A stretch of 64,000 nucleotides of DNA, from positions 14,861,181 to 14,925,180 of the forward strand of contig OZ024854.1 of assembly GCA_964017155.1 (NCBI GenBank), given 5' to 3'. Below the pieces are notes generated by a model that saw nothing but the letters and a program-made list of their open reading frames with translations, was not told the DNA's origin and made no database searches. Position 1 is the stretch's first letter. The number at the start of each line of letters is the position of its first letter. Made by a program: the position numbers and the translations under genes. Shown here one piece after another: positions 35,977 through 47,735 of this stretch. Source of the stretch: Oasisia sp. SBJ-2009. Its lineage: Eukaryota; Annelida; Polychaeta; Sabellida; Siboglinidae.

Positions 35977-37376
35977 CTGCAGTATATAAACAAATCTTTA
36001 TGGCAGTTAATAACATCACACATAAAGTAATTTACTTGTTTCCATGAAAATACACAAAACACACAAAGCATGCCTTAATTCAACCATACAAAGGTATACT
36101 CATAAACATGCCTACATGCACACAAGCAAACACGCAAGATTTGGCTGAATCACAAACTGGCTGTATGACAAGACAAGGAACTTAAAACGTCTCGGCACAT
36201 AATCAAAACGTGTGAATCCGTCATCACAGAGCATTGCAACTTATTGTATTACTGGTTATGCTATACTATGTGACAGCAAGATTTTCATTGAAATCAACTT
36301 GCGTCTGCCGCCAGTTCTGACAATGAATAGCGTCAGTGTCATGTCAGTGTGGGTAAATGTGGGTTTATGTGATTGACACCTTTCAATATAATTATATATG
36401 TGTATTTACAGCAGTGATAGTATGGTTAATAAAATTGGTCTAATAAAATTATATGCCATTTTGGGTCACAGTAAAACAGGCTCACCGATGCCCAAAAGCG
36501 AAGAGTTAGAGCGCCAATTCAAGCCAAGGCATTTGTCAAGCCTCGGCTCAGGCTCAAGCCAAAGGCCCAAATATGTTTTCGTTGTACACTTGCTGGGGCA
36601 CAATTTTCAGTATGATGTATTAATTCCTGACACACACATTATATAATTTGTTTGTAAACAGACTGTTAGAACAGTTGTCTGCATCAAGAATTTTGGAAAA
36701 TAGACTGGCGGAATCAAATGATTGTATCAACGCTTAGCTTAACTTAAGATAGGGCTAAGTAAGGCCAAAAGCCGTGCGTCCTAACTGCAGCTGATGTTTA
36801 CTAATATAAAACATGTTGGTGTTATTATCACCCCAGAGCAATACCTTTAGGCGAATGTTGCTAATGGTAGACATGTTAAGACTTGTATGATTTGTTACTG
36901 TTATGCTAACACATAAATTATAACACGATAAATTAATGCTGAATACGTAAGCTTATGAATATTCAGTGCCCCCCTTTTCGCGGTATTGCGATGTATTCTA
37001 TTCTGTTGGGTGCTTAGGTGTGTTTCAACCAAGTCAATGTAATTAAACAATTTTATTTGTCATTGTTGAGTCCAGATGGCGTAGAAAATAGCACACAATG
37101 AATCATAGGAGATATATAAGTTGGTGTCAACGGAAAACGTTTTTACAGAAACACATGCTCAGTTGAATTGGGAAAAGACAGCCACACGGACCACTGGCTG
37201 ACATTCAGTTCACTTTGCAATTATAATACCTATAAAAAAAATTATGCAGCCAAATGTAGATTTTTAAACACAATTCAGCACAAAACCATTTTGACGAATA
37301 CAAAATATCCACAATGCACTGAGGAGGGAATTCCCTCACAATAGTGCACAAGGTCCATCATATACAACTGACTTAC
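35977..37376. other. Intron, no gene recognised
   Basis: Unique AT-rich sequence. A short CAAGCC/GGCTC-rich patch occurs at 36510-36570. No element recognised. Confidence 0.5.
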
Positions 37377-37490
37377 CTGTTTCGTCAATAAACAAACACA
37401 AACTACACCGAATAAAGTTACATAAACCAAATGTGGAGAGAAAGAATGTTTACAGAGCATACTGTAAAATATACAATAAGACCAAAATAG
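37377..37490 (-). CDS. Candidate hydrophobic exon (possible membrane segment)
   Basis: This is a 114-nt phase-0 candidate, 38 codons. The acceptor is attttgtcattgcag/CTA and the donor ACGAAACAG/GTAAGTCAG. It begins LFWSYCIFYSML and ends LVYVTLFGVVCVCLLTKQ. The second part is an uncharged run of about 16 residues followed by TK, like a short transmembrane span with a stop-transfer end. If real, it lies downstream of two tyrosine cassettes. That is odd for a type I receptor and suggests either an optional membrane exon or a false positive. Confidence 0.4.
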
Positions 37491-37591
37491 CTGCAATGAC
37501 AAAATAATATTATTATGCTGAGATATTCGAAGAACATAAACACAGCATTAAAGATATATGGACCATATGGACCACACTGCAACAGGCTATT

Positions 37592-38128
37592 TCAAAACAC
37601 AAAGCCATAGACAATTGGTGGATATGTATACGAGCAGCCTGCGCGCATCAATTGTAGTATATGGCTGGAGTTTAAAGGCATTTGATCACAATATGAAACA
37701 ATATAGCAGGCAGCATTACACTTACATTTATTAACAATTAAAAAAATCAGAGAAAGAATTATATTTAGGTGACAGAGGATGAATCCAGTTGTTGGCTGTA
37801 AATATAACTGATGTCTGCTGAAAGGGTAGATACCACCTGCCAGTCTCCACGGCTCTACATACCCCTGTTCAATAATCTGCAGGCTGACAGCAGGCTCTAC
37901 TGGTGTAGGGTATCTGACTGGATTAACATGCTTAATGTTATCTAATGACAACGACTGTGCATGCAACTGTACGTGGAGGGGTGGTAGGAAGCATCTTCCC
38001 CATACAGCGACACCACGATAAAATACCAATGTTACGGTAATCGTTGAGTTACGCGTATCTGCTGCTGCTCGAATTTTGCGAGAGTTCGCTTTATTTGTTG
38101 ACAGCAGGTGTGAATTTGAACTCCTCAT
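37592..38128 (-). CDS. Unassigned 178-codon open frame
   Basis: The frame contains RKIRAAADTRNSTITVTLVF, YRGVAVWGRCFLPPLHVQLH and KHVNPVRYPTPVEPAVSLQI. The first two-thirds has a composition closer to coding than its AT-rich surroundings; the last third is hydrophobic (HLNIILSLIFLIVN). No family is recognised and there is no convincing splice pair in phase. It may be an old gene fragment, an element remnant or chance. Confidence 0.2.
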   Translation of the reverse strand: MRSSNSHLLSTNKANSRKIRAAADTRNSTITVTLVFYRGVAVWGRCFLPPLHVQLHAQSLSLDNIKHVNPVRYPTPVEPAVSLQIIEQGYVEPWRLAGGIYPFSRHQLYLQPTTGFILCHLNIILSLIFLIVNKCKCNAACYIVSYCDQMPLNSSHILQLMRAGCSYTYPPIVYGFVF

Positions 38129-39417
38129 ACATCAACATCGTTTATAGTGCAAAACTGAATCATATTCATTAACACAAACTGTGAATTATTGAAGAAAGAA
38201 GTTATCATGGCTGTTAGATTGTTGCAGTTTAAGCTCACCTTGAAAAGCCAATGAAAACAGCCACCTATAGTCACATCATACATCTGCTATGCCACTGACT
38301 CACATGTGGGCATAGCCAATCCTAAAGTGCATCGATTCGTTAGATCTCACCGCAATATGCGGCACTGTCTGTTTAATGACTAGTGAAAATAAGCATGACC
38401 AATGTATATGCAGTAGTTTGCGGTGGGGTCTGCGTAAACTAAAAGGAAAAAAAATCGCAAACTGCCAACTGGACTTATTTTACATATTAAATGTATATTA
38501 ATAAATTGAAATGTAAATTATATAAATTAATATAAATAAGTGCTGGAATCTAATTCACAAAGCCGACTGGGCTCTGTAAATAACAAATGAAATCTTATTC
38601 GCAAAACCGGTGTCTTGGTCCCAGATTCGGCGAGGCCCAGATTCAACCGGGCCCACATTCTGCATGAATCTGACAAATCTGGGACTGTGACGATAGCCAG
38701 CCGGGATTCTCCGCTTTTTTTTTACAAACATAGTTAGCATTAGTCATAAAACAATTATTACAATAAATTATGATTATTATTCACAAATTTTAAATAAAAA
38801 TGCATGCGCGATATGTGTTTTTAGGAAAGTCAGCTCAGGCATGACATCTGTCACCAATGCTAGAGCAGAGCAGATAAACCCGGGACTGCGCTGGCGCATG
38901 CATACGAGGTATGCGTTTAGCCGATAGCCTTGTCCTTTATATAACGGTCAGTGCAATATTTTTGTATCTGAAAAGGCGCTCCTGCTTCCTGATTAGTAAG
39001 CCCACTAATAAGTTTTCAAATAGTTTGCCAACCATTTAGCTGTTAGTACATACTGTACTAAACAATTTCACCAAAATATATCCAACATCTTTGGTCACTT
39101 TTGGCATACCGTCATCACAGTTGTCAAAAGTCGCAAATGCAGATCATGTGCGCCATAATCTGTGACGGGATGTAAACAAACATAATATTTCAATTTATCG
39201 GATGAAATTTTAAGCAACTCTTTATAATACTCACAACAGGAAAGCTAAATATCAGCCCGTGGTGTTTATACTATAAATGTTTTGCGTTTTGCCGCACAAT
39301 GCTGATTTCATATTTATTGCGCAAGAGCAGAAACATCATTTAATGTCCAAATAAATGTGAGTGCGACATCGTATCATAACTGAACGTCAGACTGCAAATC
39401 ATGTATGAAAAGCAATC
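38129..39417. other. Intron, no gene recognised
   Basis: Low-complexity AT-rich sequence. A weak 48-nt phase-0 exon-like stretch near 38236 is listed among rejected calls. Confidence 0.5.
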
Positions 39418-39600
39418 ATTGGGTTAAGGTTAGTATTGATTAGAGTTACGGTTAATTAACGTTATGAATAAGGTTAATTGGGATCAGGATTAGGGTTAGT
39501 TTGTATTAGTTAGGCTTAGTTAAGGATAGCTAGGGTTATTATGGGTTAGATAGGGCTAGGATTAGGGTTAGTTAGCGTTGGCGAGGATTAGGATTAAGAG
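39418..39600. repeat. Degenerate GGTTAG/TTAGGG-like repeats
   Basis: About 180 bp made of variants of GGGTTAG, GATTAGGGTTAG, GTTAATTG and TAGTTAGGC. It resembles an eroded telomere-type or GTTAG-rich minisatellite. The unit varies too much to count exactly. Confidence 0.8.
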
Positions 39601-39903
39601 CGCGCTGGACATGTTTAAGCATGCCATTGGAAGGTTTTCATATACAATTCGCAGTCACCAATCAGACTGGTGCACATGTGCCGTGTTTGAGGCATGGGCT
39701 GTATGACGACACCAGCAGTTAAGGAGATGCGTTCAACTTGCACAACGAAACATTTAAATGTTGAGTGCAAGTGTTGGAAGAACATCAGCTACGTGAGGCT
39801 ATGTTAGAGCAAGACATCACACAAACTCTCTATTTCCATGCATACATGCATGCAGGTGCACGCATGCATAATACCAAATGTAGTCCTACATATATGTACG
39901 TAC

Positions 39904-39966
39904 CGGATTTGGTTGTTCCCGAGTGGCTGCAGACATAGGTTCATAGCCACTGTAATATACTGACAC
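39904..39966 (-). CDS. Mini-exon, GYEPM cassette
   Basis: This is a 63-nt phase-0 exon. The acceptor is aattatttcag/GTG and the donor AATCCG/GTACGTAC. It encodes 21 residues beginning VSVYYSGYEPMSAA and ending EQPNP. It holds three tyrosines. Y-E-P-M fits the Y-x-x-M consensus bound by the SH2 domains of PI3-kinase p85 (family knowledge). Both splice sites look strong and the cassette is intact. Confidence 0.65.
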
Positions 39967-40267
39967 CTGAAATAATTACAAATAAGCTGTTTTAAATTCA
40001 GTTTACACAAATAGTGACCATTTAAATATATCAATACTGTCTTATATGACCAGGCATTGTCGACCTACTTAGATATAAACAGTCAAACTTATTTAACAGG
40101 AAGGAACAAACGTGTTGTACTTACTGTCATATAATCAGTACATTATGTTGAAATGGTTTTATACCTACTATCAATAACAACTATATCTATGAATCATGAC
40201 ATACCTGATTAAATACACATATAAATGTTTATTTAATATATCTTGTGTTTGTTGTACTTATATATCA

Positions 40268-40271
<4 letters not shown>

Positions 40272-40318
<47 letters not shown>
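40272..40318. repeat. (TA)n tract
   Basis: Pure TA, about 47 bp, at the left edge of a LINE fragment. Confidence 0.97.
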
Positions 40319-40322
<4 letters not shown>

Positions 40323-40349
40323 TATAATTATGTACATGTATATACTAGC

Positions 40350-40765
40350 AATGGAAAGAGCAAAAGCTGTGCAAGACTTTATGAGACACTAGGCACCTGA
40401 GAAGGTGAAACAAACAAGTAGACTGGCGATATCTGACTAAAAATAACTACCAAGGTTACTTCGCCAAAGCAAAGGACGATAGAATAGTCATGACACCATA
40501 GGAAACTATCAAGCGATGGGCAGAGTAATTCAGGGATCTGTTCAACAAGTCAAGTCTATAAAACATATTACCGACACAAGCACCTCTGCAGGAAATAATG
40601 CATGAAGACGGCTCATAGATATCGTGAGCATCTCAGATGGGCAGTTTGAGGATGTGAGAAGTGCAGAGAGCAATATACTCCTAGATATGGTGTTCGTTGA
40701 TTTAGAAAAAGTGTATGACACTGTATCCTGATAAGTGCTATAGAGTTGCATGAGGAAACGGAACA
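40350..40765 (+). pseudogene. LINE RT fragment with internal deletion
   Basis: NYQGYFAKAKDDRIVMTP and a decayed W-x-E-F-RDLFN linker come first, then DMVFVDLEKVYDTVS, an RT motif A (FVDLEKAYD-V), and text for a RNIPE-type motif. The sequence between is missing or scrambled, and stops are frequent. It fits RTE-like or a related LINE and is too short to place. Confidence 0.6.
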
Positions 40766-40775
40766 TCCCGGAAAC

Positions 40776-41075
40776 ACCTAAGTTAATACATAGCATGTAT
40801 GGCGTTTGCACCAAAGGTGTGCATTAAATACATGAATAAATCAATGTCGTGTCTGGTTCCTAAGGTGTCCCAGCGACCTAAGTTAATACGTAGCATGTAT
40901 GGCGTTTGCACCAAAGGTGTGCATTAAATACATGAATAAATCAATGTCGTGTCTGGTTCCTAAGGTTTCCCAGCGACAGAAATTAATATCGTTTTATGTA
41001 TGGGTTTGTATCAATGGTGTACATCGATTGCATGAATACAAGTAAGTCGTGTCTGGTTTCTCAGGTGTACATCGG
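40776..41075. repeat. Three tandem ~98-bp units
   Basis: Two near-identical units (from 40778 and 40876; ACCTAAGTTAATAC...CTAAGGTGTCCCAGCG) are followed by a third, diverged unit (ACAGAAATTAATATCG...). They follow the LINE fragment and may have arisen from its end. Confidence 0.85.
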
Positions 41076-41159
41076 ATTCATTTGGTAGTTTACTTTGATA
41101 TGTGTGCAACGTGCAGCAAAGTAATACACAGTGTTCAGCGTTCTGTTACAGTGGTTACT

Positions 41160-42060
41160 TCTTTTACTCAGATGTTGTGGTTTCTGAGGTTGCAGCATGC
41201 CTCCGGTGAGACAGTCGGCCAGGCAAAGGGCCCGATCGGCCGCTCAAGACCGTCCCTCGCAGGTGTTACATGATGAAGTGACAGCATCACCACTCATCCC
41301 TACAGCTGCGGCCACAGGGGTGGTCCAGCGACAACTCGCTGCGACTGACGCCACTGTCGCTGATCTCCGTCGCTGATCTCCGTTGAGAGAAATCCGTGAG
41401 ATGCTTCAATCTGTGCCGTGGGTACGACGAGTCCTTCAGATCACTACGTTCAGTCGAGGGTTGGGCATGGGATCAGATGCACTCCCAGTCGTTGCTTATG
41501 TCTGCCCCACAGCCAGCAGCAAACAAAATCTAGTAAGTGCACGTTGTCTTCCACAGCGGGTGGAGGCATCAGAATAGAAATAGTAATAACTGTTTCGTTT
41601 AGACACTTTAAACACAGTGGCAGGCAGGGACCACAGTCTTGACAGATTAATGGTGGCTTAATGAATTTCTACAAGCTAGGGGAATGGTGCAGCCCCCCCC
41701 CCCCTATTTGCTTATATGGATGGCTCTCCAGTGTTGCGAAGAGAATTTAATTCTTCGCTCAGGTCTTTACTAGCTTTTGTGTGTGGTCTTAGCACTACAG
41801 TTTTTAAAGGGCATTGTTTTAGAATAGGTGCGGCTATCTCGGCAGCGTTAAGCGGTGATTCCGATGAGTATCGGATCCATTAGAAAATATGGCAAATTCA
41901 GAACTAGTAAGTGTTGTCTTCCACAGCGGGTGGAGGCATCAGAGTAGAAACTTGGTTAGTGGGTGGGGGTCGGTCACATTTAAATCCAGGTGACCTAGTG
42001 GCGGAGTGACCCCCACCGATATGGTGTCGATGTTAAATATAGTGTAAATAGAACTGTTAA
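41160..42060. other. GC-richer patch with a short direct repeat, origin unknown
   Basis: A plus-strand frame from 41199 reads MPPVRQSARQRARSAAQDRP and continues to ADLRR, stop: a basic, arginine-rich start like that of a retroelement nucleic-acid-binding protein. TTGTCTTCCACAGCGGGTGG recurs at about 41549 and 41912 with GAGGCATCAGA. A mobile-element remnant is likely, family unknown. Confidence 0.4.
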
Positions 42061-43637
42061 TATGGGTTATGTGTTAGAATTTGTAGGTCTGCTTAGCAAG
42101 ACCATTGGGGCCGGCATACTAGCTGCGTTGATGTATTGATGTATGTGTTGTATATATGTGGTTCATCTGCTTTAGCTACTACAATAAAAATGTCATATAT
42201 TTGGCCAATTTCAATCATCACTTGTCTTGCATTGCTGCTTTGCATAGGAGTTTGTATGTGCAGCGGGTACATACATATAATTTTGTATATCCTTTACAAA
42301 TATGAACGTATGGAAAACTAATTTAATACATATCGCATTAATTGTGGTGAATGTAATTTGGGCGAGCTTAGATGTGTTTATTTTTTATTAAATGTTTCCA
42401 ATATTTTGTGCGCCACTGTAATCCGATTGCCCTGCCGTCTGCCATAGAGCCTACTAAAACACAACCAATGTTAAGGGTGTACCTACATCATATTCCCTGC
42501 ACGTAAGTGTTTTTAAAAACTATTGTTTTTTATTTTAAAAACTCTTCTAACAAAATAATCTTTAGAAAAAACAGTTTGAACATCCAAAGAAATTCCAGTC
42601 TGTGAAAATTTATTCAAAACAATATTAGTTTATTTTGTAACAAAGCTATACCAAAACATGTCTTCTCATAGTTGAATGTAGCTTGAACTGTCAGTGAACT
42701 CCAAGGTCCTTAAATTTAGCCTAGCCTGATGATACCCCATGGAAAGATTTCAGTGACTACAGCCCCAGTGACACCAATGCTAGTGATGTAACAGCAGTCC
42801 AGCTGGGGAGTTCAGATGCTCCCAGGTGTGGAACAATGGAGGTACACTGTAGTGACCTTTGAGACTTGGTTCCCTGCTTCTAGACTGCACTGACAGATAG
42901 GATTTAGACAGAAGCACAGCTACAGTGGAGAAGGTACGTTTATATAATCATTTATTTTGTTGTAAACCTTTGTACATTTCTAGATTAACAAATCATTTGT
43001 GGTATGAAATTATATGCGCACGCTTGATTCTGTGGAAACTTACATACATTTCTTTTTTATATAATTGTTTACAACCCACGGGTAAATGCCCATCCCCCAC
43101 TTCAGGCTAAATAACACTAAACGCCCACCCACATGTATCATTGAGGATCCGTGCAACCGAAGTAAAATAACTGATATTTCACCTATTATCGCTCATAACA
43201 CTCCACACACTTTCCCAAACCATATTCTAAATGGATATAGAAGACTTGATGAAAAAACCGAAGTTTGTTTATAAGTGAAACATTGTCCGTGCACACTATG
43301 TCATCAAGATGTGTGTTAACACCTGGCGTATGTCGTCGCCACTACTCAGTACACTACAGTCTCTAGACAAATGTTTTGTAAAACCGCGAAAACCGCGTCT
43401 GTTGCCGTAGATGCTCGCGAATGTTTAGTTCGCGGGAGATATGAAGTGAAGTGCAAGTGCCCTTTCTCTAAAAACAATTGTTGACCTTGCCCTTGAGCTT
43501 GTGAACCATGGCAGTAATCCATACAAAAATACTGGTATTCAAAATTTGTGTCCAAACATTTGTGAAAACGCCCACCTCCTAATACTTGCCTATATTCAAT
43601 ATATACGCCCTGGGCGTTTCCACGGGCAAATACGGTA
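42061..43637. other. No gene recognised
   Basis: AT-rich sequence with splice-like plus-strand signals (GAGAAG/GTACGTTT at 42934) that do not join into an open frame. Nothing else is identifiable. Confidence 0.45.
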
Positions 43638-43663
43638 TATATATATATATATATTGTTAACAA

Positions 43664-43753
<90 letters not shown>

Positions 43754-43765
43754 CTGTATATATAC

Positions 43766-43808
<43 letters not shown>

Positions 43809-43811
43809 ATA
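43638..43811. repeat. (TA)n tracts flanked by GTTTTGTAAAACA-type inverted ends
   Basis: Two TA tracts separated by CAGCTGTATATATACATATACA. AACAAAACTATATA on the left and TATATAGTTTTGTAAAACA on the right are inverted, so the whole can form one hairpin. Confidence 0.9.
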
Positions 43812-44161
43812 GTTTTGTAAAACAATATTTTGTTGCTCAGTCTGTGATATCAGTTAAATATAGATGCATGGTATCTAGCTTAATGTCTCTTTCATTTTAA
43901 TTGCAGAAGACATCGGGAGAAATGTAGACGCCACGTAGGCCCTACAGACAAAGCCATCCAGAAGTGTCTGTCCAAATGATTCATGGGGCCCGAAGACAGG
44001 AATGGGGACATGGCTAAGAGAAGAACCTCAGAAACTATGCAACTGTGTGATGAAAAAATAAAATTGTCATTGCATTCTTTGTTACCTACTAATTAAGCCA
44101 CACACAGCTAGCCTATAGTGTATCCAAGTAATGTAGGCTATAATGGTTTCATTTAGGCAGT

Positions 44162-44460
44162 ATGCCTAGATGAAACCGATATAGCCTAGATGCAACCAAG
44201 ACTGCCGAGACCAGTCTAATCTCGGTCCGATTTCGGGGATCTCACCGATCTCGCTCCGATCTCGGGGATCTCAGCTGCATCTAGGCTATGTCGGTTTCAT
44301 CTAGGCATGCTATAGATGCAGCCGAGATCGGACCGAGATCGATCCAATGTCAGCTATCTCGGATCGACATAGGGCCAAGATGCCCGAGATCGGGCCGTTG
44401 TCGTATGCCGAGATCGGGCCGATGTCGGTGCCGAGATGGCCGAGATCGTGCAAATATCGT
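44162..44460. repeat. CCGAGATCGG-rich palindromic cluster
   Basis: Arms 44162-44197 and 44274-44308 (ATGCCTAGATGAAACCGATA and its inverse) are inverted with a few mismatches and flank several CGATCTCGG-type words. From 44320 to 44450 the words CCGAGATCGG, CCGAGATCG and GATGTCGG repeat in both orientations. It is non-coding and unlike any neighbour. Confidence 0.85.
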
Positions 44461-44524
44461 TTGATTATCTGGGATACTGCATCAAGGTGCTGCCACGAGC
44501 ATAAAATCAAGACGAGGAAACAGC

Positions 44525-44742
44525 AAAAAAATCAAAGTTGCATTGACCTCCACCAAGGGTCAGTCCATTTTTGTTCATCATGCTGGTTCACACGATATCC
44601 CAAGGAATATACTGAATGCCACCATGGAAACTGCTCTACGCGGATGACCTGGTAGGTTTCGTATAAACAGTTCAACTGTGGAACAATGTGTTGAGAGACA
44701 GTGTATATGTATGTATACATACATATAATTATATATATAAAT

Positions 44743-44828
<86 letters not shown>

Positions 44829-44930
44829 ACCCGATAATCGTTCATAAAATAGCCAATACCGAACGATCTTGTTTTGTTAACACATATCATATATCTTGCA
44901 AACTGAGGCACCACTTTCTAATATCATGAG
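44525..44930. repeat. Tandem duplication, copy 1, outer part
   Basis: TTGCATTGACCTCCACCAAG...GAACAATGTG, a TA tract (44729-44825) and CCGATAATCGTTCATAAAA...CACTTTCTAAT recur at 48975-49430. The copy resumes at about 47735 after an inserted block. Confidence 0.9.
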
Positions 44931-44934
44931 CTAT

Positions 44935-46445
44935 ACTACTCACATTTTGCTAGGGATTACTTTTTAGGGCGGTATTATATTTTTCGGCATGAGTATCACA
45001 CAAAAACTAAAAATAGCATATATTCTAGGACATGTTTATTTCCTTAATTTCATTGCTGTCTACAAAATTTGAACAATAGATAACACGCGTTCTGTCGTCA
45101 AAGAAGCAGACCCCCAAAAATTAAGTTTTCAGAATGTTACTCCAATGTTACGCCAAGTCTTGAAAATGTTCCAGACAGATCAATTACCAGCAGCAACAAC
45201 TGTCAGTAGCTTGTGTGTGACCCATGTGATGCAATCACAGCCTGGCAATGGCGTCTCATGCTTCCAATGAGTCTCTGGATGGCTGCCATCTCAAGATTTT
45301 TCCACTCTTCAGTGAGGGCGTTTCCCAGTTCCACGAGAGTTCTTGGTTGGACCGGACGTCGCAAAATTGCTAACTGTAGCATGTTCCAAACATGCTCGAT
45401 CGGGTTGAGAACAGGTGAGCATGCTGGCCAGTACATACGGACGATGGTCTCCTGCTGGAGGCAGTCCTCAACCACCCTGGCACGATGAGGTCGAGCTTTG
45501 TCATCCATGAGGATGAACTGGGGTCCGATTGCACCAGCGTACGGTCTGACGTAGACGTCCAGGATCTCATCCATGTGGCGTACGCCAGTCATCATGCCTC
45601 TCATCACGATGAGCAGGTCTGTTCTTCCACCTCTGCTGATACCAGCCCACACCATGATGGAGCTTCCACCATAGCGGTCATGTTTAGGGATGTTGGCATC
45701 TTGAAATCGCTCCCCACGTCTTCTCCTTACTCTAACACGTCGATCTGTAAAGTCAAGACAGTACCTTGACTCATCGGTGAAGAGTACAGGATCCCAATCG
45801 TTATCAGTGAAGTTGACGTGATCTTGTGCCCAGTACAGACGCGCCTGTTTGTGAAGTCAGGTCTAGGGAATGCGAATGCATGCTCTCCTAGACCGAAGAC
45901 CACTCTGTCGAAGACGATTACGAACCGTTTGCGTGGAAATGTTAACACCAACAACATTCCTGAACTCATTTCGTAGAGTAGTCGCGTTCACGAAGGGATG
46001 ACGTCTGGCCTGTACCATAAGAAATCGGTCCTCTCTTGGCGTGGTTTCTCGTTGTCGACCACCAGAATGACGCTGGGTAGCTGAGCCATACGTCTGGAAG
46101 CGATTCCATGCTATGCTTATCACACTTTGGCTCACACCAAAACGTTGGCAACCCTACGCTGTGAATACCCACATTCCAGCATGCCCATGGCCCAGGCTAA
46201 TCCTTCGGTGGTCAACCGATTACGTTGACGTTGAGGAGGCATTGAGGACCTCAAATGCGGTAAAAAAACAATCTTCAAACTGATGCTAACCTTTCAATAA
46301 CACGTGTACGACTACACTGTCTCACCAAGCCAATTCAGGGATGGTCAAGTTGCATGTGCATACCGTGACCTCAATGGCACATGGTGATCACTCAAGCGTG
46401 TCATTGAGGCCCTAGTGGGATTACCCATTTAGTGTAAATATATTT
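44935..46445 (-). mobile_element. Tc1/mariner-type DNA transposon, inactive
   Basis: Carries the transposase relic at 45203-46245. It lies inside a block (44931-47735) that is present in copy 1 of the tandem duplication and absent from copy 2. The exact terminal repeats were not found by eye. Confidence 0.7.
45203..46245 (-). pseudogene. Tc1-like transposase (DD34E), two frameshifts
   Basis: DNA transposase of the Tc1/mariner superfamily. It starts MPPQRQRNRLTTEGLAWAMG with a helix-turn-helix region (YSQRRVAN, then GVSQSVISIAWNRFQ). It continues with GRQRETTPREDRFLMVQARR, the first catalytic D in DPVLFTDESRYCLDF, MVWAGISRGGRTDLL, the second D in FILMDDKARPHRARV, and the final E in SPVLNPIEHVWN. 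I count 34 residues between the second D and the E, as in DD34E. Frameshifts near 46140 and 45862 inactivate it. It normally cuts and pastes at TA. Confidence 0.92.
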
Positions 46446-46449
46446 ATTT

Positions 46450-47735
46450 CAATATGGGGTCATTGAATAGTTTTATTTTACAAAACGTGTATGATCCTTA
46501 GCAAATTTTGAGTAGTATATGTTCACATTTAAACTTTGGTGATGTCGGCGTGATGTCACTATCACATACAACAAACAAAATAAATACATAAAACAATCCT
46601 GTCCCTTATACACTTGCCAATTGTTTTGAAATCCGAGAAATTCATCACAGTTCAGCATCTGTGTTTCATAGTAACTACATCTTACCATTGTAAGAAACTA
46701 ACTTTGAAGCTTAGTGTTTGAAACATAGGACGTTTCAGCACAACAGCTATGAGTCTTGGTCACGTACTGGTGTCATATATGATATGGTTCTGGCGGGATA
46801 ATTTGGCTGTAGATAGTGGATAGGTGGACTCCCTGGTCTCTGTTCATGGCAAGGGCTCTCTGCTTGATGTAATTGGCCTCGTGCACTGTACTCTTTTGTC
46901 AGTTTCAGTCTCATGTCTGGACGTTTGTGTTATCCATGGACACTGCGTGCCCAGTGGCACAACAATGGTCTCCTACTCCTGATGGTCTATGTGTTTCTTG
47001 AACCTCTGTCTGGGTGGTATCTTAGTGTCACCAATGTTTGTGTGGTTACTGTCGTTGTCACATGTGATGTGGTAGATGGTTCCACATTGGTGTTCTCTCC
47101 GTGGTCCATCGTTTGGGTGCACTACAAACGGAGGGTTTTAGACAAATTATGGTACATGTACACACTATGTGACTTGTCAGTCTGACCAAATTGTTCCGAC
47201 AACCCTGCTACATATGGTAGTCCCAGCATGTGTCGGCGGTTCGTTTATGTGCGCCGTTGTTATTCATAGGTGTTCTGTTCGCACTAGGTGGTGGAAGTGC
47301 AGGCGTCCACTCTGGATAGTTATTGGCTCTCAGGGCATCATGGACAAGTGTAAGTGACTTCAAGTTGACGGACTGGTCCGTCTCTGTACGTTTACAATAT
47401 ATGTTTATCTTTGTGGATCCATCATCCGGAATGTGGGTACATAGTTTCAAGAAAGGACATTTGCTGTCTTTCTAGGTTTCGATGGCAAACTTGATGAGTT
47501 GTTGATGTGTTCACCACTGAAACATTCCACGTCATATTCATGAAGTACGGTGAATATGTCATCTATTGATTGTAGCCACTGTGTGCAGTTCTGTAGAGAT
47601 TGTTTGTTTTTTCTAATTGTTCCATGTAGCAATTAGCTCCTAAAGAGATAAACTCTGTAGCTGTACATGACACCAGAACAAGACCAAGACTCATAGCTGA
47701 TGGGTCAACACTTTTAAATCCTATGCTCCAAAGTA
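46450..47735 (-). pseudogene. Penelope-like element fragment (RT end and GIY-YIG region)
   Basis: On the minus strand, across frameshifts: SIDDIFTVLHEYDVECFSGE (RT catalytic box and following text), DGSTKINIYCKRTETDQSVN, HDALRANNYPEWTPAL, GLPYVAGLSEQFGQTDKSHS, a decayed cysteine/GIY-YIG-like stretch, and EANYIKQRALAMNRDQGVHL then STIYSQIIPPEP. This series, ending in a NRDQG motif, is that of Penelope-like retroelements, whose GIY-YIG nuclease follows the RT. It is 5' truncated and dead. Confidence 0.85.

Noticed and set aside
38230..38290. 48-nt phase-0 exon-like stretch (QMYDVTIGGCFHWLFK) with donor AAG/GTGAGC
   Set aside because: The acceptor (cagtggcatag) has no pyrimidine tract and an alternative AG gives a different phase; too weak to list as an exon.
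42700..44070. Possible plus-strand exon pair (donor at 42934, acceptor at 43905, AATAAA near 44057)
   Set aside because: No joined frame stays open across the junction, so it is at best untranslated sequence or chance.
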